A stretch of 64,000 nt of DNA from Bacillus cereus ATCC 14579 (GCF_000007825.1 NC_004722.1:2892501-2956500); one strand, 5' to 3'; counted from the first letter of the stretch, positions 36,117 to 46,259 are shown. Notes: generated from the letters alone by a model not told the origin. Program-made: numbers and translations.

Positions 36117-37160
36117 TTATCTATTCAAAAACATATCTAATTCTTTCGCTAAAGACTGTACTGCTTTCTTTCTTAATACATATTTTCCATCGTGTATATC
36201 CACTAACTTCGCTGCACGTAACAATTTCAAATGGTGGTGTACAGTCGATTTACCAAGTTGCAATCTTTCTGTAATTTCCTGCAATGTTCGTTCTTTTTCG
36301 AACAACATTTTTACAATGCGTAACCTCGCTTCATCTCCAAGAGCTTTATGTTTTTGAACTAAAAAATAATTCGGTTCATATGGATCTTCAGGATGGATAC
36401 TTTCGTTTGCAACTGGATAATGAAATACTTTCGTATCTTCAATATCTGCCTCAATATTCCACGGTCTGTACGTCATTTGCGGAATAAGAAATACGTGATG
36501 AACACTTGGCTCTGGCATATAAATAACGCCACCTGTAGCCCACTCGACAAACTCTTCCGGCTTCATCTTTTTATTCATTTCATTTTTTGCTTCATAATCT
36601 CGTTTTAATATAGAAAGTATTTCTTCTTCCTCACTCTTAATTACACTCTCATACCACCCTGTCATTACAGCGATTAAATGAGATTTCAGCACTTGTACAT
36701 CTACGTCACATATAAAGCGAATGTACGTAGAGAAAAACTGATGATCATGTGTTAATTCCTTTAGTTCATGTATTGCAGTTCTATCTCTACTTGCGGCTAA
36801 ACGTCTTTTTTTCTCATATTTCTCCCCTAAAAACGGTAAACATATATACTTCAAATCTTCTTCTGAAAGTGAATCGATTTTAACATGAAACTGTGATACA
36901 TCCTGTATGTCTTCTTCATACAACAATTGAAGCAATGCTTTCCACGTATTATTTTCTTCGACAAATTGTAAGTGCTCTCTCATTTCTTCTGTTAATGATT
37001 TCTTAATTTCTTCCCATTCATTTTGACTCTTTTCAAGTGTATCAATTAACCTCTTATGAGTAATTGCTGCAATGCCAAGCGCACATTCGAAAAGTATCGA
37101 ATATTTCACTTGAACGTTATAAGTTTCCCTCTTTCTACTCGTTATGTGATAGACCTCCAT
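36117..37160 (-). CDS. ArsR-family regulator with long N-terminal domain
   Basis: A 347-residue protein. The C-terminal 80 residues are an ArsR winged helix (HKALGDEARLRIVKMLF, LQLGKSTVHHHLKLLRAAKL). The first 250 residues are a helical sensor-like domain of the DUF5937 type with no metal-binding cysteines. It probably controls itself and the MFS gene behind it. The start has AAGGAGGGG upstream. Confidence 0.82.
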   Translation of the reverse strand: MEVYHITSRKRETYNVQVKYSILFECALGIAAITHKRLIDTLEKSQNEWEEIKKSLTEEMREHLQFVEENNTWKALLQLLYEEDIQDVSQFHVKIDSLSEEDLKYICLPFLGEKYEKKRRLAASRDRTAIHELKELTHDHQFFSTYIRFICDVDVQVLKSHLIAVMTGWYESVIKSEEEEILSILKRDYEAKNEMNKKMKPEEFVEWATGGVIYMPEPSVHHVFLIPQMTYRPWNIEADIEDTKVFHYPVANESIHPEDPYEPNYFLVQKHKALGDEARLRIVKMLFEKERTLQEITERLQLGKSTVHHHLKLLRAAKLVDIHDGKYVLRKKAVQSLAKELDMFLNR

Positions 37161-37463
37161 TTTTATCCCCTCCTTGTTTGCTATATATCAAATTCTATTT
37201 TTATCGAATTTAACCTTCTATATTTTTAGAATTATTTTGCGACTTCAAAAAAACTCTAATCCATGAGCAAATAGAGAAAGGTTTATACTCTTTTTCATTC
37301 TGACTCAATTAAAGCCTTGATTATTAAGTATCATATTAAAAAGAAGTTTTTTAATGGCTCTGTTATAAGTTGTCTTTCACCCTCTTGTGCAACTATAGAA
37401 AAGGTTTATTGAAGAGAAAAGAGAATTGGTTTTATTAAGAAAAATGAACAGGAGGCTATACGA
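37161..37463. promoter_or_regulatory. Divergent region with inverted repeat near the ArsR gene
   Basis: The inverted repeat AAATTC-(10)-GAATTT lies at 37190-37211, about 30 bp upstream of the ArsR-type gene, where an autoregulatory operator would be expected. The rest is AT-rich and shows only the AACAGGAGG ribosome site of the DinB gene. Confidence 0.4.
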
Positions 37464-37955
37464 ATGGGAAGAAAAGAAATGTTGCAAAATGGAGTCCAAC
37501 AAGTTTTTTACGAAGAAGAATGGTACCCACCAATATCAGAAGCGGTAAAGAATCTTACGGTTGAACAAGCATGTTGGCAACCAGAAGGTGCTGCCAGTAA
37601 TACGATTTGGGAAAATGTGAACCATTTATTAATCTTTAAAGAACGCCTACTTTCCCGCTTACATGAAGACGACACATTTGTTGCTCCACAAAATAATGAT
37701 GAGACGTTTATCCAAGGTGGACCTAATGATGATGCCGCTTGGCAGCAAACCGTAAAGCGAACGCTTCAAGTACATGATGCCTTACAATCTTCATTAACCG
37801 CCCTTCAAGAAGCAGAACTAGATCAACTAAGTCCTTCTCTACCAGTTTGGCAACAATATATGAATATCCTTTTGCATGATGCATATCATACAGGACAAAT
37901 TATACAGCTTCGGAAACTTCAAGGTTCATGGCCAACTCACCGTTCTTATTTATAA
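37464..37955 (+). CDS. DinB-family protein
   Basis: A 163-residue four-helix DinB/YfiT-type protein. Metal-binding His candidates are in WENVNHLLIFKERLLSRL (near residue 55) and LLHDAYHTGQIIQLRKL (near 135), giving the usual three-His pattern. Members are thiol transferases or hydrolases of unclear role. The stop codon TAA at 37953-37955 lies inside the ATAAA target duplication of a bcr1-like element that begins here, so the insertion may have changed the last codons or removed the original terminator. Confidence 0.88.
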   Translation: MGRKEMLQNGVQQVFYEEEWYPPISEAVKNLTVEQACWQPEGAASNTIWENVNHLLIFKERLLSRLHEDDTFVAPQNNDETFIQGGPNDDAAWQQTVKRTLQVHDALQSSLTALQEAELDQLSPSLPVWQQYMNILLHDAYHTGQIIQLRKLQGSWPTHRSYL

Positions 37956-38075
37956 AGTGAAATTTTAATCAGCTCTTACCAATCGGGATTTTGCGGGCAG
38001 CCCATCCCCACCTCACTTCTTTGCTTTCCTTGAATTTTGAGGTAAAAATCTTACTGTCCGTTAATCCGAAATAAA
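37952..38075 (+). mobile_element. bcr1-like repeat, internally deleted copy
   Basis: Flanked by ATAAA at 37952-37956 and 38071-38075. Compared with the copy at 16502-16649 it lacks the first hairpin; the missing part is bounded by ATCAG repeats in the longer copy, consistent with deletion between direct repeats. The second hairpin is worn by mutation. The remaining bases up to the transporter gene (38076-38287) hold only the palindrome TCCAAATTTGGA near 38226. Confidence 0.72.
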
Positions 38076-38287
38076 CGATGTTTAAAATCGCATACGTTTA
38101 ATATCCAACAAAACAATTGAAAACAGCTAATTGTTTGATAATTACTGCGATTTCTCAAAATAAAGCAAATTAAAATACATTAATTCCTAACATAACTTAC
38201 ATGCTTCATAACTTCTAATCATAATCCAAATTTGGAAGAATAGATGCTTTTTTATATACAAATAATAACTCTCAAGGAGTTGTTGAC

Positions 38288-39481
38288 ATGTATTTCATAT
38301 TGAATATGTTAGGGATTTTCGTTGTCATATTAATCATTTTCTTATGTTCGCCTAATAAAAAACATATAAAATGGAGACCAATTGTAATTCTCATCCTATT
38401 GGAGCTTTTTATTACGTGGTTTATGTTAGGCACAAAGCTCGGCAGTATTATCATTAATAAAATTGCGTCATTTTTCAGTTGGCTACTAGCATGTGCGAAT
38501 GAAGGTATTCGATTTGCATTTCCTTCAGCTATGGAAAGTCAGCACATTGATTTCTTCTTTAGTGCGTTACTTCCTATCATTTTTGTTATTACTTTTTTCG
38601 ATATTCTTTCTTATTTCGGAATCTTAACTTGGATTATTGATAAAGTAGGTGCAGTTATTTCAAAGATTTCTCGTTTACCAAAGTTAGAAAGTTTCTTTTC
38701 GATTCAAATGATGTTTTTAGGAAACACCGAAGCACTTGCGGTTGTTCGTGATCAATTATCTGTTTTAAAAGAAAATCGATTATTAACTTTTGGAATTATG
38801 AGTATGAGTAGCGTTAGCGGATCCATTCTTGGTGCTTATTTATCAATGGTTCCAGCAACATATATTTTCAGCGCAATCCCATTAAACTGTATTAACGCAT
38901 TAATTTTAGCCAATGTATTAAATCCTGTGGAAGTTTCGAAAGAAGAAGACGTTGTTTACACACCTTCAAAACATGAAAAAAAGGATTTCTTTTCTACTAT
39001 TTCAAACAGTATGTTAGTTGGGATGAATATGGTTATCGTTATTTTAGCTATGGTAATTGGTTATGTAGCTTTAACAGCATGTTTAAATGGGATTTTAGGA
39101 TTTTTTGTAACGGGGTTAACAATTCAAAAAATCTTCTCCATTATCTTTAGTCCTTTTGCATTTTTACTCGGTTTATCAGGCAGTGATGCTATGTATGTAG
39201 CTGAATTAATGGGGATCAAAATAACGACGAATGAATTTGTTGCAATGATGGATTTAAAATCAAACTTAAAGTCGCTACAACCGCATACGGTTGCGGTTGC
39301 AACGACATTTCTAGCTTCTTTTGCTAACTTTAGTACAGTAGGTATGATTTACGGAACTTACAATTCATTATTTGGCGGAGAAAAATCATCAGTCATCGGT
39401 AAAAATGTTTGGAAGCTTCTTGTTAGCGGGATGGCTGTTTCTTTATTAAGTGCTATGCTCGTTGGGCTATTTGTATGGTAA
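38288..39481 (+). CDS. NupC-type concentrative nucleoside transporter
   Basis: A 397-residue CNT-family membrane protein with about ten hydrophobic segments. Family signatures are MFLGNTEALAVVRDQL (around residue 140) and LLGLSGSDAMYVAELMGIK followed by SLQPHTVAVATTFLASFANFST. It imports nucleosides with H+ or Na+. The start follows CAAGGAG. It is a single gene with its own terminator, convergent with proA. Confidence 0.9.
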   Translation: MYFILNMLGIFVVILIIFLCSPNKKHIKWRPIVILILLELFITWFMLGTKLGSIIINKIASFFSWLLACANEGIRFAFPSAMESQHIDFFFSALLPIIFVITFFDILSYFGILTWIIDKVGAVISKISRLPKLESFFSIQMMFLGNTEALAVVRDQLSVLKENRLLTFGIMSMSSVSGSILGAYLSMVPATYIFSAIPLNCINALILANVLNPVEVSKEEDVVYTPSKHEKKDFFSTISNSMLVGMNMVIVILAMVIGYVALTACLNGILGFFVTGLTIQKIFSIIFSPFAFLLGLSGSDAMYVAELMGIKITTNEFVAMMDLKSNLKSLQPHTVAVATTFLASFANFSTVGMIYGTYNSLFGGEKSSVIGKNVWKLLVSGMAVSLLSAMLVGLFVW

Positions 39482-39495
39482 TTAATTTTAATAAT

Positions 39496-39526
39496 AAAAG
39501 ACACCCAAGCCAATTGAGTGTCTTTT
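39496..39526. terminator. Terminator between the nucleoside transporter and proA
   Basis: AAAAGACAC...GTGTCTTTT stem with T-rich flanks on both strands, between convergent genes. Confidence 0.78.
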
Positions 39527-39530
39527 ATTA

Positions 39531-40779
39531 TTATTTTCGAATTTGTCCATTTCCACGAATCACATATTTTGTAGAAGTTAATGCTGGAAGCCCCATTGGT
39601 CCTCTTACGTGTAACTTTTGTGTACTGATACCAATTTCCGCTCCGAATCCAAATTCGGATCCATCTGTAAAACGAGTCGATGCATTATGATAAAGTGCCG
39701 CGGCATCTACAGAAGTAAAAAACTTGCTGACGTTTTCCTCGTTTTCAGTAATAATTGCTTCAGAATGCATAGATCCATACGTATTTATATGATGAATCGC
39801 TTCTTCAACAGTGGAAACCACTTTCACTGCTAGTGTGAGAGATAAAAACTCAGTTTCCCAGTCTTCTTCTGTCGCAAGTAAGATAGAAGAATCAATCGCC
39901 ACTGCTTTATTATCACCCACGTAGCTCCACTCCTCTTTTATTCAAGGAAGAAAACAACTCGCTACCATATTGCTCTGCCCAATTCTCATGAAGTACAATC
40001 GTCTCAATTGCATTACATACAGATGGACGCTGTGTTTTTGCATTTATAATAATATTAAACGCCATTTGTTTATCTGCTGTTTCATCAATGAATATATGAC
40101 AATTTCCCACACCTGTTTCAAGTACTGGAACAGACGCTTCTCTCACTACTGTATCAATTAATTGTTTACCGCCTCTTGGTATAAGAACATCCAAGTACTC
40201 GTTCAATGTAAACAACTGTTTTGCACTATCTCTCGTTGTATCTTCTATGAGCTGTACACTTTCTGAAGGCAAGCTAGTTTGCTTAAGCGCCCGGTGAATA
40301 ACGCTAACGATGGCTTTGTTAGAATGGATAGCAGAAGAACTACCACGTAGTATTACTGCGTTTCCTGTTTTTAAACAAATTGTAGCAGCATCAACAGTTA
40401 CATTCGGTCTTGCCTCATAAATCATCCCGACAACACCAAGTGGTACGCGCATCTCCTGAATAGATAGTCCATTTGGCCTTTCCCATGCACTTACACATTC
40501 TCCTACAGGATCACGTAATTCAATTAGCTGCTTAATCCCCTCTGTCATATCAATAATACGATTTTCAGTTAGCAGAAGACGATCAAGGAGTGAATCAGAA
40601 AATCCTTTTGCCTTACCTTCTTCAATATCCCTCTTGTTTTCTTCTAAAATATAAGCTGTTTCTAATATTAACTGATCAGCTATTGCGGAAAGTGCTTCGT
40701 TTTTTTGCTCTGTAGATTTAAGCACAAGCTCTCTAGCAACCTCTTTTGCTTTTATCCCCTTTGCCAACACTTCATTCAT
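39531..40779 (-). pseudogene. proA: Gamma-glutamyl phosphate reductase, frameshifted
   Basis: ProA reduces glutamyl-5-phosphate to glutamate semialdehyde. From the ATG at 40779 (AAGGAGG upstream) the frame is normal through PLGVVGMIYEARPNVTVDA, the catalytic-Cys region RPSVCNAIETIVLHE, and GVELRG, then stops at TGA. One base further the second frame continues GDNKAVAIDSSILLATEEDW to the usual C-terminus (KLHVRGPMGLPALTSTKYV). A single extra G in a GGG run (39916-39918) explains it. The C-terminal 129 residues are cut off. A sequencing error must be excluded. Confidence 0.85.
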
Positions 40780-40795
40780 TTTTATTTCCTCCTTT

Positions 40796-41899
40796 TTAAA
40801 GTGAAACCCAATGATCCCTATGGATGACTTCATAACTATGTCTCTCGCCTCTTACTTGAATATCTTGGCTTTGCATACCTTTTACATCTATTAGTTCCTC
40901 TGCGCTATATGTGCATTGTCCTTTTCCTATTACGCGCCCTTGTTGCGTTACAACCTCTACAACTTCACCCACTTGGAAAAATCTTGATACATTCGTAACT
41001 CCAGCTGGAAGTAAACTCTTACCATGCTGAATGATGGCAGTAGCTGCCCCAGCATCTACTTCAATTTGTCCGCTAACAAGCGAATGTAAGGCAATCCATT
41101 GCTTGTTCATCTTCATTTCTTTTTGAGGAGCATTACCAACATACGTTCCATCACCCTTACCCTTCAAAACATTTACAAACTTTTCCTGTCCACGTCCTGT
41201 TCCGATAAATACACTCACACCAAGAGAGAGCGCTGTCTTTGCAGCATCGATTTTTGATTTCATACCGCCAGTCCCAAGTTTTGAGCCAGCATCTCCTGCA
41301 AGAGAAGAAATTTCTTCCGTAACTTCAGGAAGAAAATAATATTTTTTTGCATCCGCATTTTTCTGAGGATTTTTGTCATATAACCCGTTCACATCCGTAA
41401 AGATCATAAGCATATCCGCCGAAACAAGCCCGCTTACTAAAGCTGACAGCATATCATTATCACCGAACGTCAGCTCCTCTAAGGAGATGGAATCATTTTC
41501 ATTAATAATTGGAAGAGCGGAGCGGTTTAATAATTCTCCTAACGTAGCGTAAGCATTACTATATTGTTCTTTTCTAGAAAAATCACTTCTCGTCAGCAAA
41601 AGTTGCGCAGTAACGATGCCATATTTACGGAATTCCTCCGTGTACGCCTGCATTAACAAACTTTGTCCGACAGCTGCTGCAGCCTGTTTCCCTTTAATCG
41701 TTACAGGTCTGCTAGGATATCCTAGCGCTGAAAAACCTGCAGCGACGGCTCCAGATGTAATTAACACAACCTCGTGCCCATCTTCTTTCAACCGAGCCAA
41801 TGCGGCAACGTGATCTGAAAGCTGTTCTGTAGAGATGCCTCCGTGACTATCTGCCAAGGAACTACTCCCAATCTTTACAACAACTCGTTGTTTTTTCAC
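40796..41899 (-). CDS. proB: Glutamate 5-kinase
   Basis: A 367-residue enzyme for the first step of proline synthesis. The N-terminal amino acid kinase domain shows VVVKIGSSSL, LITSGAVAAG, INENDSIS and GTGGMKSKIDAA. The C-terminal 75 residues form a PUA domain (GQIEVDAGAATAII). The GTG at 41899 has TTGGGGG upstream; a longer frame to 41926 lacks a ribosome site. It is first in proBA, under a proline T-box. Confidence 0.95.
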   Translation of the reverse strand: MKKQRVVVKIGSSSLADSHGGISTEQLSDHVAALARLKEDGHEVVLITSGAVAAGFSALGYPSRPVTIKGKQAAAAVGQSLLMQAYTEEFRKYGIVTAQLLLTRSDFSRKEQYSNAYATLGELLNRSALPIINENDSISLEELTFGDNDMLSALVSGLVSADMLMIFTDVNGLYDKNPQKNADAKKYYFLPEVTEEISSLAGDAGSKLGTGGMKSKIDAAKTALSLGVSVFIGTGRGQEKFVNVLKGKGDGTYVGNAPQKEMKMNKQWIALHSLVSGQIEVDAGAATAIIQHGKSLLPAGVTNVSRFFQVGEVVEVVTQQGRVIGKGQCTYSAEELIDVKGMQSQDIQVRGERHSYEVIHRDHWVSL

Positions 41900-42008
41900 T
41901 TTTTTATCCCCCAAGTCTAAAATCAAAGTTTTTTATAAATTACACTTCATTCACTTTGTAACTATATCTATTCTCATCAATGCTGCAATGAGGTATTTAA
42001 GAGCAAAA

Positions 42009-42257
42009 TAAAAATGACCGCTTCGCCCTTAATAAAATAAAAAGGACGAAACGGTCATTGTTCCGCGGTACCACCTTAATTGATATACATAGATATCCAC
42101 TTGGTGCCTATAACGCAGGCGAACGCCTAAACTTTCATTTAAGACTCAGGGATAGGTTCGATATATTCTATACGAGGAATCTTTCAGCCGGTGAATTCCA
42201 CTCTCTTTCGCAAGAAGACATATGTACTAGTTCCCTTCAACGATTTTCAATCTAATT
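42009..42257 (-). ncRNA. T-box riboswitch (Pro) of proBA
   Basis: Minus-strand leader with stem I motif AAAGAGAGTGG, the specifier region GAACCTATC in which CCU followed by A gives a proline codon, the T-box core AAGGTGGTACCGCG (about 42065-42078 complement), and a terminator stem AATGACCG...CGGTCATT at 42013-42059 with U run. It should let proBA be transcribed only when tRNA-Pro is uncharged, as for proline T-boxes of other bacilli. Confidence 0.93.
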
Positions 42258-42264
42258 TTTTTAT

Positions 42265-42294
42265 ATTATGCGATATAGTTCGATTCGGTGTCAA
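42265..42294 (-). promoter_or_regulatory. Sigma-A promoter of proBA
   Basis: TTGACA (42289-42294 complement) and CATAAT (42265-42270 complement) are 18 bp apart, directly before the T-box leader. Confidence 0.78.
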
Positions 42295-42595
42295 GAGGTA
42301 TTTTTAAAAATAAATAGAGCCGCAAGTTATTTGTATGAAATTATCGCCCTACTAAATGAAAATACAAAATGATATAAGTTTAACTCATATTCATAAACAT
42401 AAAACCTTACATTATAGTGTATATATTTACATAATGTCGAATATAATTAATTTTTATCTTTTAGTGTTGCAAAAAGGAATATATTCTCTTAGAATGTTTC
42501 TTTATATTGCACAGGGATGTTATTCTTATTCTCACTATAATAAAATAATATCAAACAGATATAATTGATTATAAAAGGAGCAAGATTGAGTTATT
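42295..42595. other. AT-rich intergenic stretch between proBA and proC
   Basis: About 300 bp between the divergent proBA and proC units. Apart from the proC ribosome site AAAAGGAG near 42574, nothing recognisable was found, and no T-box lies before proC. Confidence 0.5.
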
Positions 42596-43414
42596 ATGGA
42601 TAAACAAATTGGATTCATCGGTTGCGGAAATATGGGAATGGCTATGATTGGCGGAATGATAAACAAAAATATAGTGTCTTCAAATCAAATTATTTGTTCA
42701 GATTTAAACACTGCTAATTTAAAAAATGCTAGTGAAAAATATGGGCTAACTACAACTACCGACAACAATGAAGTAGCTAAAAATGCTGATATTTTAATTT
42801 TATCAATCAAACCAGACCTATACGCGTCAATAATTAATGAAATAAAAGAAATAATCAAAAACGATGCTATCATCGTTACGATCGCTGCTGGGAAAAGTAT
42901 TGAAAGTACTGAAAATGCCTTTAATAAAAAAGTAAAGGTTGTAAGGGTAATGCCTAATACTCCTGCTCTTGTTGGAGAAGGAATGTCTGCATTATGCCCG
43001 AATGAAATGGTGACAGAAAAAGATTTAGAAGATGTACTAAACATTTTCAATAGTTTTGGTCAAACAGAGATCGTAAGTGAAAAATTAATGGATGTTGTAA
43101 CATCTGTAAGTGGTTCTTCACCAGCTTATGTATATATGATTATAGAAGCGATGGCAGATGCTGCTGTACTAGATGGTATGCCAAGAAATCAAGCATATAA
43201 ATTCGCTGCTCAAGCTGTGTTAGGCTCTGCAAAAATGGTACTAGAAACAGGAATACATCCAGGTGAATTGAAAGATATGGTTTGTTCTCCTGGCGGAACG
43301 ACAATAGAAGCTGTAGCAACATTGGAGGAAAAAGGACTGAGAACAGCGATTATTTCAGCTATGCAGCGTTGTACGCAAAAGTCTGTTGAACTATCTGGTC
43401 AAACTAAAAAGTAA
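42596..43414 (+). CDS. proC: Pyrroline-5-carboxylate reductase
   Basis: A 272-residue NAD(P)H enzyme for the last step of proline synthesis. The N-terminal Rossmann motif is IGFIGCGNMGMAMIGGMI. MPNTPALVGEGMSAL and the C-terminal dimer signature HPGELKDMVCSPGGTTIEAV complete the family pattern. It is a separate unit divergent from proBA, with its own terminator. Codon use is more A-rich than in the neighbours, and B. cereus genomes often carry more than one proC. Confidence 0.95.
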   Translation: MDKQIGFIGCGNMGMAMIGGMINKNIVSSNQIICSDLNTANLKNASEKYGLTTTTDNNEVAKNADILILSIKPDLYASIINEIKEIIKNDAIIVTIAAGKSIESTENAFNKKVKVVRVMPNTPALVGEGMSALCPNEMVTEKDLEDVLNIFNSFGQTEIVSEKLMDVVTSVSGSSPAYVYMIIEAMADAAVLDGMPRNQAYKFAAQAVLGSAKMVLETGIHPGELKDMVCSPGGTTIEAVATLEEKGLRTAIISAMQRCTQKSVELSGQTKK

Positions 43415-43479
43415 AACTGTAAAAGAGATCGCGTTAGCTATGAATTCATATGAATTTAATTAGAAATTCACTACATGAT

Positions 43480-43517
43480 AAACGGCCAAACTCATATATA
43501 ATTGAGTTTGGCCGTTT
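43480..43517. terminator. Terminator between proC and rocB
   Basis: A perfect 15-bp stem AAACGGCCAAACTCA/TGAGTTTGGCCGTTT between convergent genes. Confidence 0.85.
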
Positions 43518-43592
43518 CAGTTTTAATTATATTAAAATAATTTTATTCAAATCTTCTTTACAGGTTCTGTTTTATCCCTTACCTATTCCCTA

Positions 43593-45233
43593 CTATGATT
43601 GTGTAATTTTATTAGAAACTAATAATTTTTCAATGCACTTCGGTAACATATCTAATAGCGTTTCAAATGCGTAGTTTACATCTAGACGTTCTGTCCATTG
43701 ATGTGCATCTTTTCCTACCGGCCCCATATTTAATACTGGAACATCAAACTCTTCTAATTCCTGAAGCGGAATTGAATAACCTTTATCCCATAATGGCATA
43801 TTGTCTACAAGCGAACTCATTGAATCCAGTGGATACTGCAAGCCTACATAACTTAAATCTGAAATCCCCCCAAAATAATTTTGGTTTTCAAATGTAATTT
43901 TATGATTGTAGTGTGCATACTTTTCCATTTCTACAACTACCTCTTTTATTAAAGGATTGTTGCGTGAACTCACAGCTGGATAGTACGGCGGAGCGAAGAA
44001 AAGTACAATCATCGGTGCCTTTTCTTTACATAAAATCGCTAATTTATCTACTAAATCAATGGTTACCGCACGATCATCTTTATCTCCTCTATTTTTTATA
44101 ATATTAGATTGAATATGATTTATTTTTCCTCGTCCATGTTGCTCAATTGCATATGTGATAAGCTCTTCATAAGTTAATACATTTACTTTGAGATTAGGTG
44201 GTATAAATGGATTATATTTAGAAAAACGATATGCATGTTTTTCATACGACTCTTCTATTTTCTCTGCTACTTTCGTTACTTTTTGACGTAACAATGAAAC
44301 TACATCTGTCATTGATTTTTCTAATAAAAACAAATTAAATAATGTAACTGCACGATGCGGAATTTGTACAGAATAATCCTCTTTTAAGTCCCTTTGAAGT
44401 AAGTTAGTTGGCGGAGGACTCGCTTCCCCTTCTACAATATCACAAAGGTCTGTGTTTAACTCTAATTCTGCTGTTATTAATGAAGCCATATAACTCCCAT
44501 TTAACCCTGCAAAAGGTTCACCTACATGTGTCTCTTTTCCGTAGCAAAGAAAACCAGGTAACACTTTACCAATAGAGCCAGTGTAAATATACTTATTTTG
44601 GTCACCAGGATGTCTTGAAAACATAGGCTCTGAGTTTAGTACCGTTTTATACTCTAAATCATGTTCTCTTGCTAACTCTAGTAATCTTGGAACAGCAGCT
44701 CTCATCCCTACAGAGTTTACTTCTTCATCTGGTACAGCCAATAAAAGAACATTCCCATCAAATCTTTCTTCGCAAGCTTGCTCAATCATTGCCATTTGTA
44801 ATGCGAGGCCGCATTTCATATCCATTGTTCCTCTACCAAACAGCCATTCTCCATGTTCTATATCTTCACGTACATGGTCTGGAAGTTCATCTTTATGAGA
44901 ATAAAACATAGATGTTAACTTTTTAGGATTAAATGCATCTTCTTTCCACATTCCGTAATCTTGTACATCTACAACATCAAAGTGACTTACTAGAATTACA
45001 GTATTTTTTGTACTATCGCTTTTCTTTACTAGTGCTGTAACAAAATATCGTCCGTCCCCTGTCGGATTTTTTTGCAAATGGTGCGGGTTTTGTTTGAAAT
45101 ACTGTAAGTCAGATAATTGTTCCACAACAAAGTCTGGCAATATTACTTCAGCTTCTGAACCGGTAATACTAGGAATTTCAACAAGACTGCTTAATAATTG
45201 AACCAATTGTTCTTTTGATTGCCACTTTGACAT
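43593..45233 (-). CDS. rocB: RocB-type M20-family peptidase
   Basis: A 546-residue zinc-dependent M20 hydrolase. Metal-site motifs are VILVSHFDVVD (near residue 85), GRGTMDMKCGLALQMA (near 135), and VPDEEVNSVGM (near 170). The length and GYSIPLQELEEF, VLNMGPVGKDAHQWTERL match RocB, encoded with arginine-use genes in B. subtilis, whose exact reaction is not settled. The ATG at 45233 follows AGGGGG. An IclR regulator and an amino acid permease lie next to it. Confidence 0.88.
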   Translation of the reverse strand: MSKWQSKEQLVQLLSSLVEIPSITGSEAEVILPDFVVEQLSDLQYFKQNPHHLQKNPTGDGRYFVTALVKKSDSTKNTVILVSHFDVVDVQDYGMWKEDAFNPKKLTSMFYSHKDELPDHVREDIEHGEWLFGRGTMDMKCGLALQMAMIEQACEERFDGNVLLLAVPDEEVNSVGMRAAVPRLLELAREHDLEYKTVLNSEPMFSRHPGDQNKYIYTGSIGKVLPGFLCYGKETHVGEPFAGLNGSYMASLITAELELNTDLCDIVEGEASPPPTNLLQRDLKEDYSVQIPHRAVTLFNLFLLEKSMTDVVSLLRQKVTKVAEKIEESYEKHAYRFSKYNPFIPPNLKVNVLTYEELITYAIEQHGRGKINHIQSNIIKNRGDKDDRAVTIDLVDKLAILCKEKAPMIVLFFAPPYYPAVSSRNNPLIKEVVVEMEKYAHYNHKITFENQNYFGGISDLSYVGLQYPLDSMSSLVDNMPLWDKGYSIPLQELEEFDVPVLNMGPVGKDAHQWTERLDVNYAFETLLDMLPKCIEKLLVSNKITQS

Positions 45234-45309
45234 ATAAATCCCCCTATTTTCTCGCATTATGAAAACTAATTCCAGTATATGAATAAAAAGATGACGACAG
45301 CTATCAAAA

Positions 45310-46059
45310 TTATAGTTCTGATGTACTGCCGATTTTTATTGATATTTCATGAGCCGCTTGTTTTACCTTGCTAATAAGAAAAGATAGTCGATCATCATTA
45401 ATACGATGACTAATTAACCCAACACTTAATGCTCCTACTACTTTATGATTAAATCCGATAATAGGTGCAGCTACTGAAGCTGTCCCTTCTGTTTTTTCAC
45501 CATAACTGACAGCATATCCTTCATTTTTTATTTGCTTTATTTGATTAAGAAGAATTTGCTTTTGTTCTGGTAATGAAGGAAGTAAATACTCTACAATATG
45601 TTCCATTTCATTCGTTTTCATATTGGCAAGCATCGTTTTATTTGCAGCACCAATTGAAAGTGGAATTTGTTCTCCTAGATTATCGATAACTCGAATTTTT
45701 AAAGGACTATCAATTCTTTCAATGATAATAGAATGTGTTCCGTTTGGAATATTCAAATAGACACTTTCTTCCACTTCAGAAGCCAAACGTTTCATCACTT
45801 CTCTTGCAACAGATCTATAGTCTACCTTCTCCAATTGACGCAACCCTATTTCCATCCACATTGGTCCAATTTTGTACTGTTTTGTCTCTGTAATTTGTGT
45901 AACTAACCCATGCTCCATTAGAGAGTTAAGTAATCTATGTACTGTACTAACCGGGAGATGTGTTCCATCAGCTATATCAGAAATAGCCCAATACTCTTTT
46001 TCATTTGTAGAATTCAATAATTTAATAATACTTATCGCTCGATCAATGGACTGTACCAT
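45310..46059 (-). CDS. IclR-family transcriptional regulator
   Basis: A 249-residue regulator. N-terminal winged HTH: WAISDIADGTHLPVSTVHRL (about residues 25-44). The C-terminal IclR ligand-binding domain includes EEVEESVYLNIPNG, GAANKTMLA and ASVAAPIIGFNHKVVGALSV. The ATG at 46059 has GAGGCG upstream. It lies between rocB (same strand) and the divergent permease, so it probably controls both; the effector is unknown but should be linked to arginine or ornithine use. Confidence 0.88.
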   Translation of the reverse strand: MVQSIDRAISIIKLLNSTNEKEYWAISDIADGTHLPVSTVHRLLNSLMEHGLVTQITETKQYKIGPMWMEIGLRQLEKVDYRSVAREVMKRLASEVEESVYLNIPNGTHSIIIERIDSPLKIRVIDNLGEQIPLSIGAANKTMLANMKTNEMEHIVEYLLPSLPEQKQILLNQIKQIKNEGYAVSYGEKTEGTASVAAPIIGFNHKVVGALSVGLISHRINDDRLSFLISKVKQAAHEISIKIGSTSEL

Positions 46060-46259
46060 AACTCGCCTCAACTTTACTCGTAATATGTTAGTACGCTTAA
46101 TTAACTATCAATTTAGCAAACATTCGAAATGAAATCAATATATTTATTTAATTTTCTAACAATAAAAACATATCACTAACAACGAATTGAAAACGCAAAC
46201 AAAAAAATATTGACTTTTCTTTTTAATTATCTGAAAATTATAACAAGATTTCACATCAC

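Noticed and set aside
38076..38287. Purine riboswitch upstream of the nucleoside transporter
   Set aside because: The conserved loop and junction sequences of the purine aptamer are absent.
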